Below, piece by piece: positions 1 to 6,189 of a DNA stretch of 16,885 nucleotides (within the stretch, counting starts at the first letter, position 1; the number at the start of each line of letters is the position of its first letter). This stretch comes from Bacteroides ovatus (GTDB lineage: Bacteria; Bacteroidota; Bacteroidia; Bacteroidales; Bacteroidaceae): contig JAUUNK010000102.1 of assembly GCA_030844565.1 (NCBI GenBank), positions 1 through 16,885 on the forward strand, read 5' to 3'. A program made the position numbers and the translations under genes. The notes beneath the pieces were generated by a model. The model saw only the letters and a list, made by a program, of their open reading frames with translations. It did not search any database and had not been told where the DNA came from.

Positions 1-141
1 GTTCCGATTGAAAGTGTCAGCCGGATGTTAGGGCACAAGCATATTGAAACAACCCAACGCTACGCACGTCTTAACAATGAGAAGATAGGCAACGATATGC
101 AGCAGCTATCTACACGTCTTGCCACTAAATTCAACTTTTAA
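1..141 (+). CDS. Tyrosine recombinase, C-terminal fragment (cut by window edge)
   Basis: The window opens inside this gene; only the last 46 codons are present, read in frame 1 and ending in TAA. The fragment carries the end of a tyrosine-recombinase catalytic domain: a leucine-glycine-histidine-lysine motif (visible residues 10-13) and nine residues later the nucleophile tyrosine in TTQRYARL (visible residue 21, codon 61-63). The tail resembles those of Bacteroides integrases of conjugative and mobilizable elements. It lies 20 bp upstream of a second recombinase on the same strand, so the two are probably co-transcribed and act together or in sequence on the element ends. What lies upstream cannot be judged. 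Confidence 0.9.
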   Translation, partial: VPIESVSRMLGHKHIETTQRYARLNNEKIGNDMQQLSTRLATKFNF

Positions 142-161
142 CAATCCAAAATGTAGATATT

Positions 162-1409
162 ATGCAAAACAATAGAAGCACTTTCGCTATACTCTTTTAC
201 CTGAATACCAGCAAAAAGAAAAAATCAGGTAATTGTCCTGTCATGGGGCGTATCAGCGTGGACGGGAAAAGCTCGGCTTTCAGCACGGGTTTAGAGTTAT
301 CCCCTGAAAAATGGGATGCTAAACAGGGAATAGCCATAGGCAAATCAAAGGAAGAAACAAACATCAACAAACGGATAGAAAACTATCGGGCTGAACTTGT
401 CCGCCACTATAAAACCTTACTGGAAAACAAAAGCTACATTACTGCTGAAATCTTGAAAAACGCTATCAAAGGAATTGGAATTAAACAAAACAGTCTCATA
501 CAGGAGTTCGCAGCCTTGATTGAAGAGAAACGGCAGTCTGTCGGCATTTTGATAGTAAAGACCACTTATACACATCTTTATCGTTCTTATCAACTTTTGA
601 AAGAGTTTTTAGGGTACAAATACGGGGTAACGGACATTCCGTTTACCCAAGTCGATTTTGATTTTATAGAATCGTATGTTTACTATCTAAAAGTCAATTT
701 GCAATTAAGCGCAAGCACAACCAACAATACCATAAAACCATTGCGCAGGGTTGTAATGAGAGCCTTAAACAAAGGTTTGATGTATCAAGACCCGTTCTTT
801 GGCTATCGTCCGCAGCGGATAACCATTACAAGGAAATGGCTATCAATGGATGAGATAGAACGGTTGATGCAAACAGATATGAAACATGAGAGTGCCAATT
901 TTATCCGTGATATGTTTCTGTTTTCGACATTCACGGGGCTTGCCTACGTGGATTTAAAGAACTTACGGCATGATAATATTGTACGGCAAGAAGATGGCAA
1001 ACAGTGGATTGTTTTAAATCGCCAAAAGACCGGAACTACTTCCTACATTCCCCTACTTGATATTCCGTTACGGTTTATTGAGAAATACCGGAATACAGCT
1101 TTTGCCGGGCTTAATGGAAAGGTTTTTAGGTTATGCACAATAGAAAATGCTGATATTCAATTGAAAAAGATAGCCAAAGCAGCCAATATCGATAAACGGC
1201 TTACCTATCACATGGCAAGGCATAGCTATGCAACCCTTTGTCTTTCAATGGGTGTTCCAATAGAAACGATTAGCCAGACATTGGGACATCGAAGTATTTC
1301 CACTACTCAAATCTATGCGGACATAACCCGTACCAAAATCAATGAGGATATGACGAAGCTTGCAGAACGAATTGAAGGGAAATATGAATTAGATGTATTG
1401 CATTTATAA
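162..1409 (+). CDS. Tyrosine recombinase/integrase (Bacteroides mobile-element type)
   Basis: A 415-residue site-specific recombinase expected to integrate or excise the element. An N-terminal arm-type domain (about 1-100) and a SAM-like core-binding domain (about 105-215) precede the catalytic domain (about 230-400). Visible catalytic residues are the beta-hairpin Lys289 (NRQKTG), His350 and Arg353 in HMARH, His376 in LGHRS, and nucleophile Tyr385 in QIYADI. The position of the first conserved arginine, in the FTGL-x-Y motif, is Ala261. Loss of this arginine is known in Bacteroidetes integrases such as IntDOT, where a serine occupies the position, so the enzyme is not necessarily dead. The start follows the preceding recombinase by 20 bp. 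The two are different proteins in tandem, not a frameshifted copy. Confidence 0.93.
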   Translation: MQNNRSTFAILFYLNTSKKKKSGNCPVMGRISVDGKSSAFSTGLELSPEKWDAKQGIAIGKSKEETNINKRIENYRAELVRHYKTLLENKSYITAEILKNAIKGIGIKQNSLIQEFAALIEEKRQSVGILIVKTTYTHLYRSYQLLKEFLGYKYGVTDIPFTQVDFDFIESYVYYLKVNLQLSASTTNNTIKPLRRVVMRALNKGLMYQDPFFGYRPQRITITRKWLSMDEIERLMQTDMKHESANFIRDMFLFSTFTGLAYVDLKNLRHDNIVRQEDGKQWIVLNRQKTGTTSYIPLLDIPLRFIEKYRNTAFAGLNGKVFRLCTIENADIQLKKIAKAANIDKRLTYHMARHSYATLCLSMGVPIETISQTLGHRSISTTQIYADITRTKINEDMTKLAERIEGKYELDVLHL

Positions 1410-1414
1410 TAATT

Positions 1415-1443
1415 AAGCCCATGATTTTTTCAGTCATGGGCTT
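1415..1443. terminator. Bidirectional terminator between integrase and TIR gene
   Basis: A perfect 10-bp stem (AAGCCCATGA pairing with TCATGGGCTT) encloses a 9-nt T-rich loop. It sits in the 38-bp gap between two convergent genes, and both flanks are AT-rich. It should end transcription from both sides, although neither side has a long pure T tract. Confidence 0.7.
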
Positions 1444-1447
1444 ATAA

Positions 1448-2479
1448 TTATATTGTAGTACTTATTTCATCAATATATCGTAATAAAACATACGGAATTT
1501 CTTTCATGTACATCATATATTCTTTTCTGTTACAATACATTTCCCTCATCATAGGATGTTGAAATGTAAACTCCATCATTTCTTTGAAATTACAAATAGC
1601 TTCTTGTTTAGTCTCTTTTCCAGCTCTCGATTTCAAAACATCTAAAAGATCTTTTCCCGCATCATATAGCCAAGGGAAATCTTGTCTAAAAAAACTCAAT
1701 GCAATAAGAAATCCATATGGTTTTTTACCATCCCTCATGCTTATATGCATCAACTCATCCAAAAACATAGGTTGAAACTTGCGAGAGACTCTTCTCATAT
1801 CCATTTCAGAATTTCTTTCAAGTCTATTGACTTGTTCTTGTGCAAGTTTCTTTAGTTCTTCAATGCTTTCATATGTTTTTGTATCAGGATTTCTTAATAA
1901 CTTTTGATTATTCCTTGATAAATCTAAAATTTCCTCCAGTATTTCAGCGGAATGGGATAATGTAGTATTTTTATCTTGAGTGCTGTTGGGGTCTTCCTTT
2001 ACCTCTTTTATTTTGTTTAATTCTTCCTCTAAAGTCGGAAACCAAACTTCAAACGCTTTATCCAATCGTACTTCTGTAATATTTCCATCTCCACAGGCTT
2101 TATTCAGCGTGCATAATAATTTTTTAATATCTTCCTTTTGAAATATTGTTGATTGAAATTGCAAAATTGGACCTTTTACTTCTGAACGCTTAATGTCAAA
2201 AAGAAATGGACTTACAAATGCTTTATCCATTGTTTTAGATAAAGCACCAGCTTCAAAAGACAACCAAGGAGCTTCCAAGTTTTCTTTTGTAACACATAAA
2301 ATACCAAAAGTAGAATCTTCCAATTCTTTTGCTATATCAGTACTCCACCTTGCACCCTTATCAATATCTTCTGATGACACATATGGTTCAATGGATTGTA
2401 TCACCGATGGAAGCCAATCTCTAAATACGAGCGCAACTTTGTGGCTTTTGTTTCCAGACCAACTAATAAATACCTTCAT
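1448..2479 (-). CDS. TIR-domain protein (probable NAD-cleaving defence cargo)
   Basis: A 343-residue protein with an N-terminal TIR domain (about 1-130): strand A is MKVFISWSG, followed by a conserved block PYVSSEDIDKGARW (32-45), FGILCVTKENL (58-68) and PWLSFEAGALSK (71-82). Glu76 in the last block is at the place of the catalytic glutamate of TIR NAD hydrolases. After a proline-free, charged linker (about 150-230, likely helical or coiled coil) comes a C-terminal helical region (about 230-343) that I do not recognise and that may sense or oligomerise. Bacterial TIR proteins are known to degrade NAD or make cyclic ADP-ribose signals in antiphage defence; applying this here is inference. The gene is convergent with the integrases, has its own promoter, and lies between recombinase and mobilization modules, which is a typical cargo position. 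No partner effector gene is adjacent. Confidence 0.85.
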   Translation of the reverse strand: MKVFISWSGNKSHKVALVFRDWLPSVIQSIEPYVSSEDIDKGARWSTDIAKELEDSTFGILCVTKENLEAPWLSFEAGALSKTMDKAFVSPFLFDIKRSEVKGPILQFQSTIFQKEDIKKLLCTLNKACGDGNITEVRLDKAFEVWFPTLEEELNKIKEVKEDPNSTQDKNTTLSHSAEILEEILDLSRNNQKLLRNPDTKTYESIEELKKLAQEQVNRLERNSEMDMRRVSRKFQPMFLDELMHISMRDGKKPYGFLIALSFFRQDFPWLYDAGKDLLDVLKSRAGKETKQEAICNFKEMMEFTFQHPMMREMYCNRKEYMMYMKEIPYVLLRYIDEISTTI

Positions 2480-2499
2480 GTCTATTATATTTTATTTTG

Positions 2500-2530
2500 C
2501 AAATGTAACAAATTAACTATTAAGGACAAA
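2500..2530 (-). promoter_or_regulatory. Bacteroides-type promoter of the TIR gene
   Basis: On the minus strand a -33 box TTTG (2527-2530) and a -7 box TACATTTG (2500-2507, consensus TAnnTTTG) are separated by exactly 19 bp. The start codon at 2479 follows about 20 bp downstream, implying a very short leader. Both boxes match the published Bacteroides sigma-factor consensus. Confidence 0.75.
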
Positions 2531-2547
2531 GCATATCATAAGCTTTG
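2527..2547. promoter_or_regulatory. Imperfect 21-bp palindrome over the TIR promoter -33 box
   Basis: CAAAGC-A-TAT-C-ATA-A-GCTTTG: 10-bp arms around a central C, with one A/A mismatch in each arm pair. Its left arm is the -33 box itself, so a protein bound here would compete with RNA polymerase. I read it as a candidate operator; the cognate regulator is unknown. Confidence 0.45.
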
Positions 2548-2649
2548 TATCTTAGAATACCCCAACCAACATATTTTTTCCTTTTTTTCTCTGATAAACA
2601 TCTCCTATATGGAAAGAATAAATAAGGCAACACTTTTTGGAAATTTACT

Positions 2650-2668
2650 CTTTTTCGGAACGAAAAAG
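2650..2668. repeat. Small hairpin in TIR/acetyltransferase gap
   Basis: CTTTTTC and GAAAAAG form a perfect 7-bp inverted repeat around GGAAC. It lies in the 282-bp gene-free gap 2480-2761, next to the mobilization-operon terminator. It could strengthen termination; otherwise I see no function. Confidence 0.35.
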
Positions 2669-2680
2669 GAAGAAATTTTC

Positions 2681-2697
2681 AAAAACCGCTTGCGGCT
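2681..2697 (-). terminator. Rho-independent terminator of the mobilization operon
   Basis: Read on the minus strand this is AGCCGC-AA-GCGGTT followed by T residues (GCGGTTTTTG). A short GC-rich stem runs straight into a run of five T. It lies about 65 bp beyond the stop codon of the last gene of the leftward mobilization operon. Confidence 0.6.
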
Positions 2698-2761
2698 CGG
2701 TGTTGCTGTTTTATTCTTGGAATATACCTTTGTGTTCAGATAAAGAAAGGATTAATTAAGA

Positions 2762-3166
2762 TTATTCCATTGAAAAATAAGATATTAGATTGATTACTGC
2801 TATTGCGTAATTCTCCTCATCTATGGAATAAAAGCCTAATTTCTTGGCAAATGCTCCGCTTTTGTCGTTGGCACATTCAATGCCGATATAATTGAAACCA
2901 TATTTCCGGGCTACTCCGGTCAAAAAACTAAGAAAGTGCGTTCCGTTCCCTATCCGTTCTTTGCTAAAACTCAATCGGGCAATAATCAGGCAATCAGGTG
3001 GAAAACGGCTTTTAACCTTTCTAATACGCAAATACAAATCTACCCGGCTGTTTCTTCGAGTAACTATTACATTATCCACTGTCAGCCATACAAGCGATTT
3101 GCGATACTTAAAACGCTCCATTAAGTAGCAGTCTATATCGGCTCTTAGTTCTTCATATTCAGTCAT
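2762..3166 (-). CDS. Small GNAT-like acetyltransferase in the mob operon
   Basis: A 134-residue protein resembling a compact GCN5-related N-acetyltransferase. The core strand LIIARLSFSKERIGNGTHFL (60-79) contains a near match to the acetyl-CoA loop R/Q-x-x-G-x-G (Gly73 and Gly75 present, Glu70 in place of Arg/Gln). It is followed by a helix and IGIECANDKSGAFAKKLGF (94-112), which looks like the last conserved GNAT motif. Its start overlaps the relaxase stop in an ATGA tetranucleotide, indicating translational coupling, so it is the last gene of the mobilization operon. Substrate unknown; a self-limiting toxin of the TacT/AtaT kind seems less likely because no antitoxin gene is beside it. The GNAT call rests on motif reading only. 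Confidence 0.6.
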   Translation of the reverse strand: MTEYEELRADIDCYLMERFKYRKSLVWLTVDNVIVTRRNSRVDLYLRIRKVKSRFPPDCLIIARLSFSKERIGNGTHFLSFLTGVARKYGFNYIGIECANDKSGAFAKKLGFYSIDEENYAIAVINLISYFSME

Positions 3167-4104
3167 CGTCTAATTCCTTTCTTCTTTTTCTTTTTACGTT
3201 TCTGTGCTTGTAATTCCTCTGCCGATGTTACATCGTAATTATTGCTCTCTCCCAATGAGAAGATAGATGATAGAGAATCGCCACTACCGTTATTTTGCTG
3301 GTTGTAAAAATGTTTTTCATCTGCCTTGCTATCAAGGTTGCAAGAAATATTGTTTTCTTTTTCACTGGATTGGAATACATCTTTTTTCTTTTCACCAGTA
3401 AAATATTGTTTTGGCTCTTTCAATTCCTGCTCCTGCATTCTCAGTTTATCGTCAATGCTTCCGTTCTTCATCGTGTTGGAATACTCAAAGGATTCGGATA
3501 ATTGGCGGTTATAGCCGAACAGTTTATCAAATCCTTGCTCTGCCTGCTGGAACAGGTTCACACGGTCAAAACCACCTTTGATTACCCCGTTCTTGGTGTT
3601 CTTGTGGTTGGTAAGCGGTGATAGCTTCTTTTTGTTGGTTTGGTCTTTATGGCTGACAATCAAATGGCAGTGCATATTTAGTTCGTTGTCGGAACGGCTA
3701 CGGTCAAAATGTATCTTCCCGTAAAACTTTATATCCGCTTCAGATAGCCCTTTGTTGAAGTTCTTGGCATATTCAGGAATAAATACTTCCCGGATATACC
3801 GTTTCATGGCTTCGGCTTTCTCCTGTTCAGTGTTCCCCATTGCCCGAAGTTCGTTTTCCGATGGGCTGACATGGATAGCGTAAAACTTAGCATCCGTTTT
3901 CAAGAGTTGCCCGATATTGGTATCTATATCTTTTATGACCTTTGATTTGTAGATATTATCATCCGTCAGGTCGAAAAAGCCATCGGTATAGATACCCTTT
4001 TCCATCCGTTCCAAATCTTCATGCTCCATATATGAAGCTAATTGGCGACTACTACCTGCATTGTTATATGTTCCTCTTGATGGCGGAGCAAAATCTATGT
4101 GCAT
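3163..4104 (-). CDS. Mobilization relaxase-like protein (DUF5712/MobB type)
   Basis: A 313-residue protein of the Bacteroides mobilization family I recall as DUF5712/MobB. The N-terminal two thirds (about 1-215) hold the likely nicking domain: AIHVSPSENEL (76-86), GKIHFDRSRSD (129-139) and MHCHLIVSHKD (144-154). The last gives an HxH metal site (His145, His147) with His132 as possible third ligand. The nucleophile tyrosine cannot be assigned; Tyr25 in the N-terminal SYMEHED segment is a candidate. The C-terminal third is polar, low in complexity and ends in a run of lysines, fitting a disordered DNA-binding tail. The gene lies 4 bp downstream of the BfmA/BtgA-type gene and overlaps the acetyltransferase by ATGA. 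Expected role: bind and nick oriT so a helper conjugative element can transfer this one. Confidence 0.8.
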   Translation of the reverse strand: MHIDFAPPSRGTYNNAGSSRQLASYMEHEDLERMEKGIYTDGFFDLTDDNIYKSKVIKDIDTNIGQLLKTDAKFYAIHVSPSENELRAMGNTEQEKAEAMKRYIREVFIPEYAKNFNKGLSEADIKFYGKIHFDRSRSDNELNMHCHLIVSHKDQTNKKKLSPLTNHKNTKNGVIKGGFDRVNLFQQAEQGFDKLFGYNRQLSESFEYSNTMKNGSIDDKLRMQEQELKEPKQYFTGEKKKDVFQSSEKENNISCNLDSKADEKHFYNQQNNGSGDSLSSIFSLGESNNYDVTSAEELQAQKRKKKKKKGIRR

Positions 4105-4108
4105 GGTT

Positions 4109-4693
4109 CTATGTATTTATCAAATTGACGATTTCCGCTTTTAGGTTCTCTTTCCGTTTGCCGTCCATCACGCCACAAGTTGATAACTCCGAATAGAGTT
4201 GTATCAGTTGGAACATTTTTTTATAATCCCGTTGGTGTATCTGATACAGGGCGGTGAGTTGTTTCCCCTGCTGGTTGATTACATCGGCGTGCTTACCGAA
4301 CTGTTCACTTACCTTTTGCAGTACGGCTGTTTGCCTTTCTTGACTGGCTGCCAGTTGTGAAAGGATAAGGTTTTCCAATTCCTTGCCGATAGCATCGAAG
4401 CGAACAGCAATAGAATTGGCGGCTCGTATCATGGGGTTCAGTTGTTCTTCCTCGTAGTGACGGATGAAGCGGATTATATCGTCCTGCCGTTTGTTTATTT
4501 TCGCCAGTTCCGATTTTACGGATTCCGGTGCTTCCGATGGGTTGATACACGCTTTATCGATATAGACAAATGCCAAACGGACTATTTCCCCTTTTTTCAG
4601 CGAATAGCGTTTACAGAGCTTATCTATTAACTTACCCGTCTGTCGGTCTATCCCGATGGTGGTAAGTGTGGATATATTATTGGTCTTATCCAT
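4109..4693 (-). CDS. BfmA/BtgA-family mobilization accessory protein
   Basis: A 194-residue protein. Residues 8-50 (ISTLTTIGIDRQTGKLIDKLCKR and onward) look like a ribbon-helix-helix DNA-binding domain; the segment ACINPSE and the following IIRFIRHYEEEQLNPMI are typical of the BfmA/BtgA mobilization family. The rest (about 70-180) is helical with heptad-like spacing, suggesting a coiled coil. It should bind oriT, help the relaxase load, and perhaps repress its own operon. I place the start at the ATG at 4693, just before the conserved domain. An in-frame ATG at 4753 would add 20 residues but lies in the loop of an inverted repeat and adds nothing that looks conserved. The relaxase follows after 4 bp. 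Confidence 0.82.
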   Translation of the reverse strand: MDKTNNISTLTTIGIDRQTGKLIDKLCKRYSLKKGEIVRLAFVYIDKACINPSEAPESVKSELAKINKRQDDIIRFIRHYEEEQLNPMIRAANSIAVRFDAIGKELENLILSQLAASQERQTAVLQKVSEQFGKHADVINQQGKQLTALYQIHQRDYKKMFQLIQLYSELSTCGVMDGKRKENLKAEIVNLINT

Positions 4694-4769
4694 GATTATA
4701 ACTTTTTTATAAGGAAAGTGAGATTCATTCAGTTGATTATAAGCGGAATACATTTTTAGCTTATAATCA
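4693..4769. repeat. TGATTATAA repeats upstream of the mob operon
   Basis: TGATTATAA occurs at 4693-4701 and 4734-4742 in direct orientation, and as its inverse TTATAATCA at 4761-4769. The second and third copies form a perfect 11-bp inverted repeat (4734-4744 with 4759-4769) around a 14-bp spacer. Repeats beside the gene for a ribbon-helix-helix protein fit binding sites for that protein, which is inference. Confidence 0.55.
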
Positions 4770-4781
4770 CTGTTATAAACG

Positions 4782-4880
4782 GTTACGAACGTAACTAATT
4801 AAAGCCGAAGGCTTTGCCCCGCAGGGCAAGAGGGAGAACAGGACAAAGTCCAGTTCCCTCTTGCTTCATTTAGCGAAATG
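4782..4880. other. Candidate oriT: dense cluster of hairpins
   Basis: Five inverted repeats lie within 99 bp of non-coding DNA: GTTACG-AA-CGTAAC (4782-4795), AAAGCC-GAA-GGCTTT (4801-4815), GCCC-CGCA-GGGC (4816-4827), a large one with perfect 10-bp arms GCAAGAGGGA/TCCCTCTTGC (4826-4835 with 4855-4864) extended inside by AAC/GTT and GGAC/GTCC, and CATTT-AGCG-AAATG (4867-4880). The segment is GC-rich against AT-rich flanks and lies just upstream of the mobilization operon, where oriT is usually found in Bacteroides mobilizable elements. The nick site cannot be named. Confidence 0.55.
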
Positions 4881-4940
4881 AGCCGAGCCATAGGGCGAGG
4901 CGGTTTCTACTAAATGGGGATTGTTAGCACTTCATCAGGC

Positions 4941-4952
4941 GGTAATATTACC
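4941..4952. repeat. Perfect 12-bp palindrome over the HTH-gene stop codon
   Basis: GGTAATATTACC is a perfect palindrome spanning the stop codon of the HTH gene and the edge of the hairpin-rich candidate oriT region. It could be a protein-binding site; chance is possible. Confidence 0.35.
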
Positions 4953-5298
4953 CACCTTGTTTTGCTTCGGTTTGCTTATCAAGCTGATTTTCCTTTTTGA
5001 ACCGTTCGTAGGTCTTACTATCGGCATTTTCTTGAATAAATGCCCGGATGTCGGCTGCCCGATAATAGGTCTTATGACTTATCGTAAAGTAAGGAAGTTT
5101 GCCACTTGCCCGATACCGTTGCAGGGTTCGGAAAGATACTTTTAGCAGAAAAGCTAAATCCTGATTGTCGAGTATCTTATCATTTTCATCCAGTACCTTG
5201 TCGGTATTGATAAGGGATTTCAGGTCTTGTCCGATTTCGGAGAGCTTCTTCGATAGCTGTTCCATCCACTTGTCGAAGTTTTCGTTATCTATATACAT
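4948..5298 (-). CDS. Excisionase-like helix-turn-helix protein
   Basis: A 116-residue DNA-binding protein. Residues 1-40 are charged and helical; residues 43-92 (LDNQDLAFLLKVSFRTLQRYRASGKLPYF and the wing HKTYYRAADIRAFI) are a winged-helix domain of the MerR/excisionase (HTH_17) type, which recognises short sites and often acts as a recombination directionality factor or as a regulator of transfer genes. The C-terminal tail is highly charged. It is read leftward toward the candidate oriT and mobilization genes, 254 bp upstream of the mob start. In Bacteroides elements such genes usually lie beside the mobilization or excision module. Whether it acts as Xis or as a transcription factor cannot be told from sequence. 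Confidence 0.8.
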   Translation of the reverse strand: MYIDNENFDKWMEQLSKKLSEIGQDLKSLINTDKVLDENDKILDNQDLAFLLKVSFRTLQRYRASGKLPYFTISHKTYYRAADIRAFIQENADSKTYERFKKENQLDKQTEAKQGG

Positions 5299-5331
5299 TT
5301 TGCTTCATTTTTTAGTTTAACATTATTGTGT

Positions 5332-5343
5332 TCAATCGATTGA
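5332..5343. promoter_or_regulatory. 12-bp palindrome upstream of the HTH gene
   Basis: TCAATCGATTGA is a perfect palindrome 34 bp before the HTH-gene start codon, in its probable promoter region. It is a candidate operator, possibly for autoregulation. Confidence 0.4.
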
Positions 5344-5377
5344 TAAAGCAAAATTCGGCAGAATACGGAAATAAAAA

Positions 5378-5404
5378 TAGAGGAGTCCGGTGTTGACCCC
5401 TCTA
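5378..5404 (-). terminator. Rho-independent terminator after the RteC-like gene
   Basis: On the minus strand, TAGAGG and CCTCTA flank an inner GTC/GAC stem with one mismatch and a 7-nt loop, followed directly by TTTTTATTT. It lies 42 bp beyond the stop of the RteC-like gene, so the HTH gene downstream probably has its own promoter. Confidence 0.7.
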
Positions 5405-5445
5405 CATCATAAATGCAAACAGTTATTTATCAATCCATTACAAAA

Positions 5446-5895
5446 TCATCTTTTTTCATCTTTGTTTTTCAGTGCTTCTGCTTGTCGTTTCTTGTATTCT
5501 TTAATAAGAACTGCTTTTAAAGCATCCAGTGTCTTGGTGAGATTGTATGGTTTGCGTTTGAAAAGTTCGCTCTGACGGTCATAGATACCGTTAAAACTAA
5601 ATCCAAAAGCCCGTTCAAAGACTTCTGAAATTGCAATGATAGATGGTTTCTTTCCTGCATTATCGACAATACCACCTAATAACATTAGGGCTGAAAGAAT
5701 TTCGGTCATACCCATAATTCCAAGATATTGGAACTTAGGTATGACCGATAAAGACGATTCAAATGTGGGTAAGGTTTCCAAATGAAACAGTTCAGGATGT
5801 TGAATTTTAAGTTTCAATAGCTCCAGTTCTGCATTGATAATTGCCAATGCCTTTTGTGAAAACAGTTTTTTAAACGCATTTTTCCCCCTGCCCAT
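5446..5895 (-). CDS. RteC-like protein (short form)
   Basis: A 149-residue protein whose C-terminal half (about 60-140) resembles the C-terminal domain of RteC, the Bacteroides regulator known for activating excision of CTnDOT-type elements. The parallels are MTEILSALMLLGGI (residues 62-75), an ISEVFERAFGF segment, then a run of basic residues and YNLTKTLDALKAVLIKEY. The N-terminal half (KALAIINAELELLKLKIQHPELFHLE) is helical. RteC proteins as I recall them are clearly longer, so this would be a shortened relative. Its start overlaps the end of the 77-residue gene by 26 bp, suggesting co-transcription, and a clear terminator follows it. Likely role: control of excision or transfer genes. The family link is by pattern and moderately sure. 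Confidence 0.55.
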   Translation of the reverse strand: MGRGKNAFKKLFSQKALAIINAELELLKLKIQHPELFHLETLPTFESSLSVIPKFQYLGIMGMTEILSALMLLGGIVDNAGKKPSIIAISEVFERAFGFSFNGIYDRQSELFKRKPYNLTKTLDALKAVLIKEYKKRQAEALKNKDEKR

Positions 5896-6103
5896 AAAGA
5901 GGTGTTGTTCTAAGTGAAGCTATCTCGATACGGGTAGCTGTCAATGTGCGGTAGATAACAGAATAATCTGTACCATTGCTCACATTTTCGATATATTCAA
6001 GAAATTCCTCATAAGCATTTTGCATTTCTTCATTAGTTACTTCTTGCGATGTTTCAGACAATAGTCTTAAAAACCTCATACCTAATAATTCATTCATACG
6101 CAT
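5870..6103 (-). CDS. Small hypothetical protein co-transcribed with RteC-like gene
   Basis: A 77-residue acidic, helical protein (LSETSQEVTNEEMQNAYEEFLEYIENV) with no signal peptide, membrane segment or domain that I recognise. It reads through 26 bp into the next gene, so the two form one transcription unit; this overlap and the lack of another explanation for the segment are the main reasons to accept it. An in-frame ATG two codons later (6097) is an equally possible start. It may partner the RteC-like protein, but that is a guess from position alone. Confidence 0.55.
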   Translation of the reverse strand: MRMNELLGMRFLRLLSETSQEVTNEEMQNAYEEFLEYIENVSNGTDYSVIYRTLTATRIEIASLRTTPLYGQGEKCV

Positions 6104-6189
6104 AAAATTTTAATGTTGATATTAATTATCTGATTAAATAATTTGTTTTATGCAGAATGATTTTGCTATGTTGAGCTTATTTTAGAACT

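Noticed and set aside
2193..2743. Plus-strand open frames of about 107 and 115 codons opposite the start and upstream region of the TIR gene
   Set aside because: Mostly antisense to a well-supported gene; no recognisable domain, start context or promoter, and the non-overlapping part contains a terminator and hairpins.
4753..4753. ATG at 4753 as start of the BfmA/BtgA-type gene (214 residues)
   Set aside because: It lies in the loop of an inverted repeat and the added 20 residues look non-conserved; 4693 sits just before the DNA-binding domain. Not excluded.
6100..6153. GCATAAAA and TTTTATGC inverted repeat before the 77-residue gene
   Set aside because: The 8-bp arms are AT-rich and 38 bp apart; chance is likely in this AT-rich gap.
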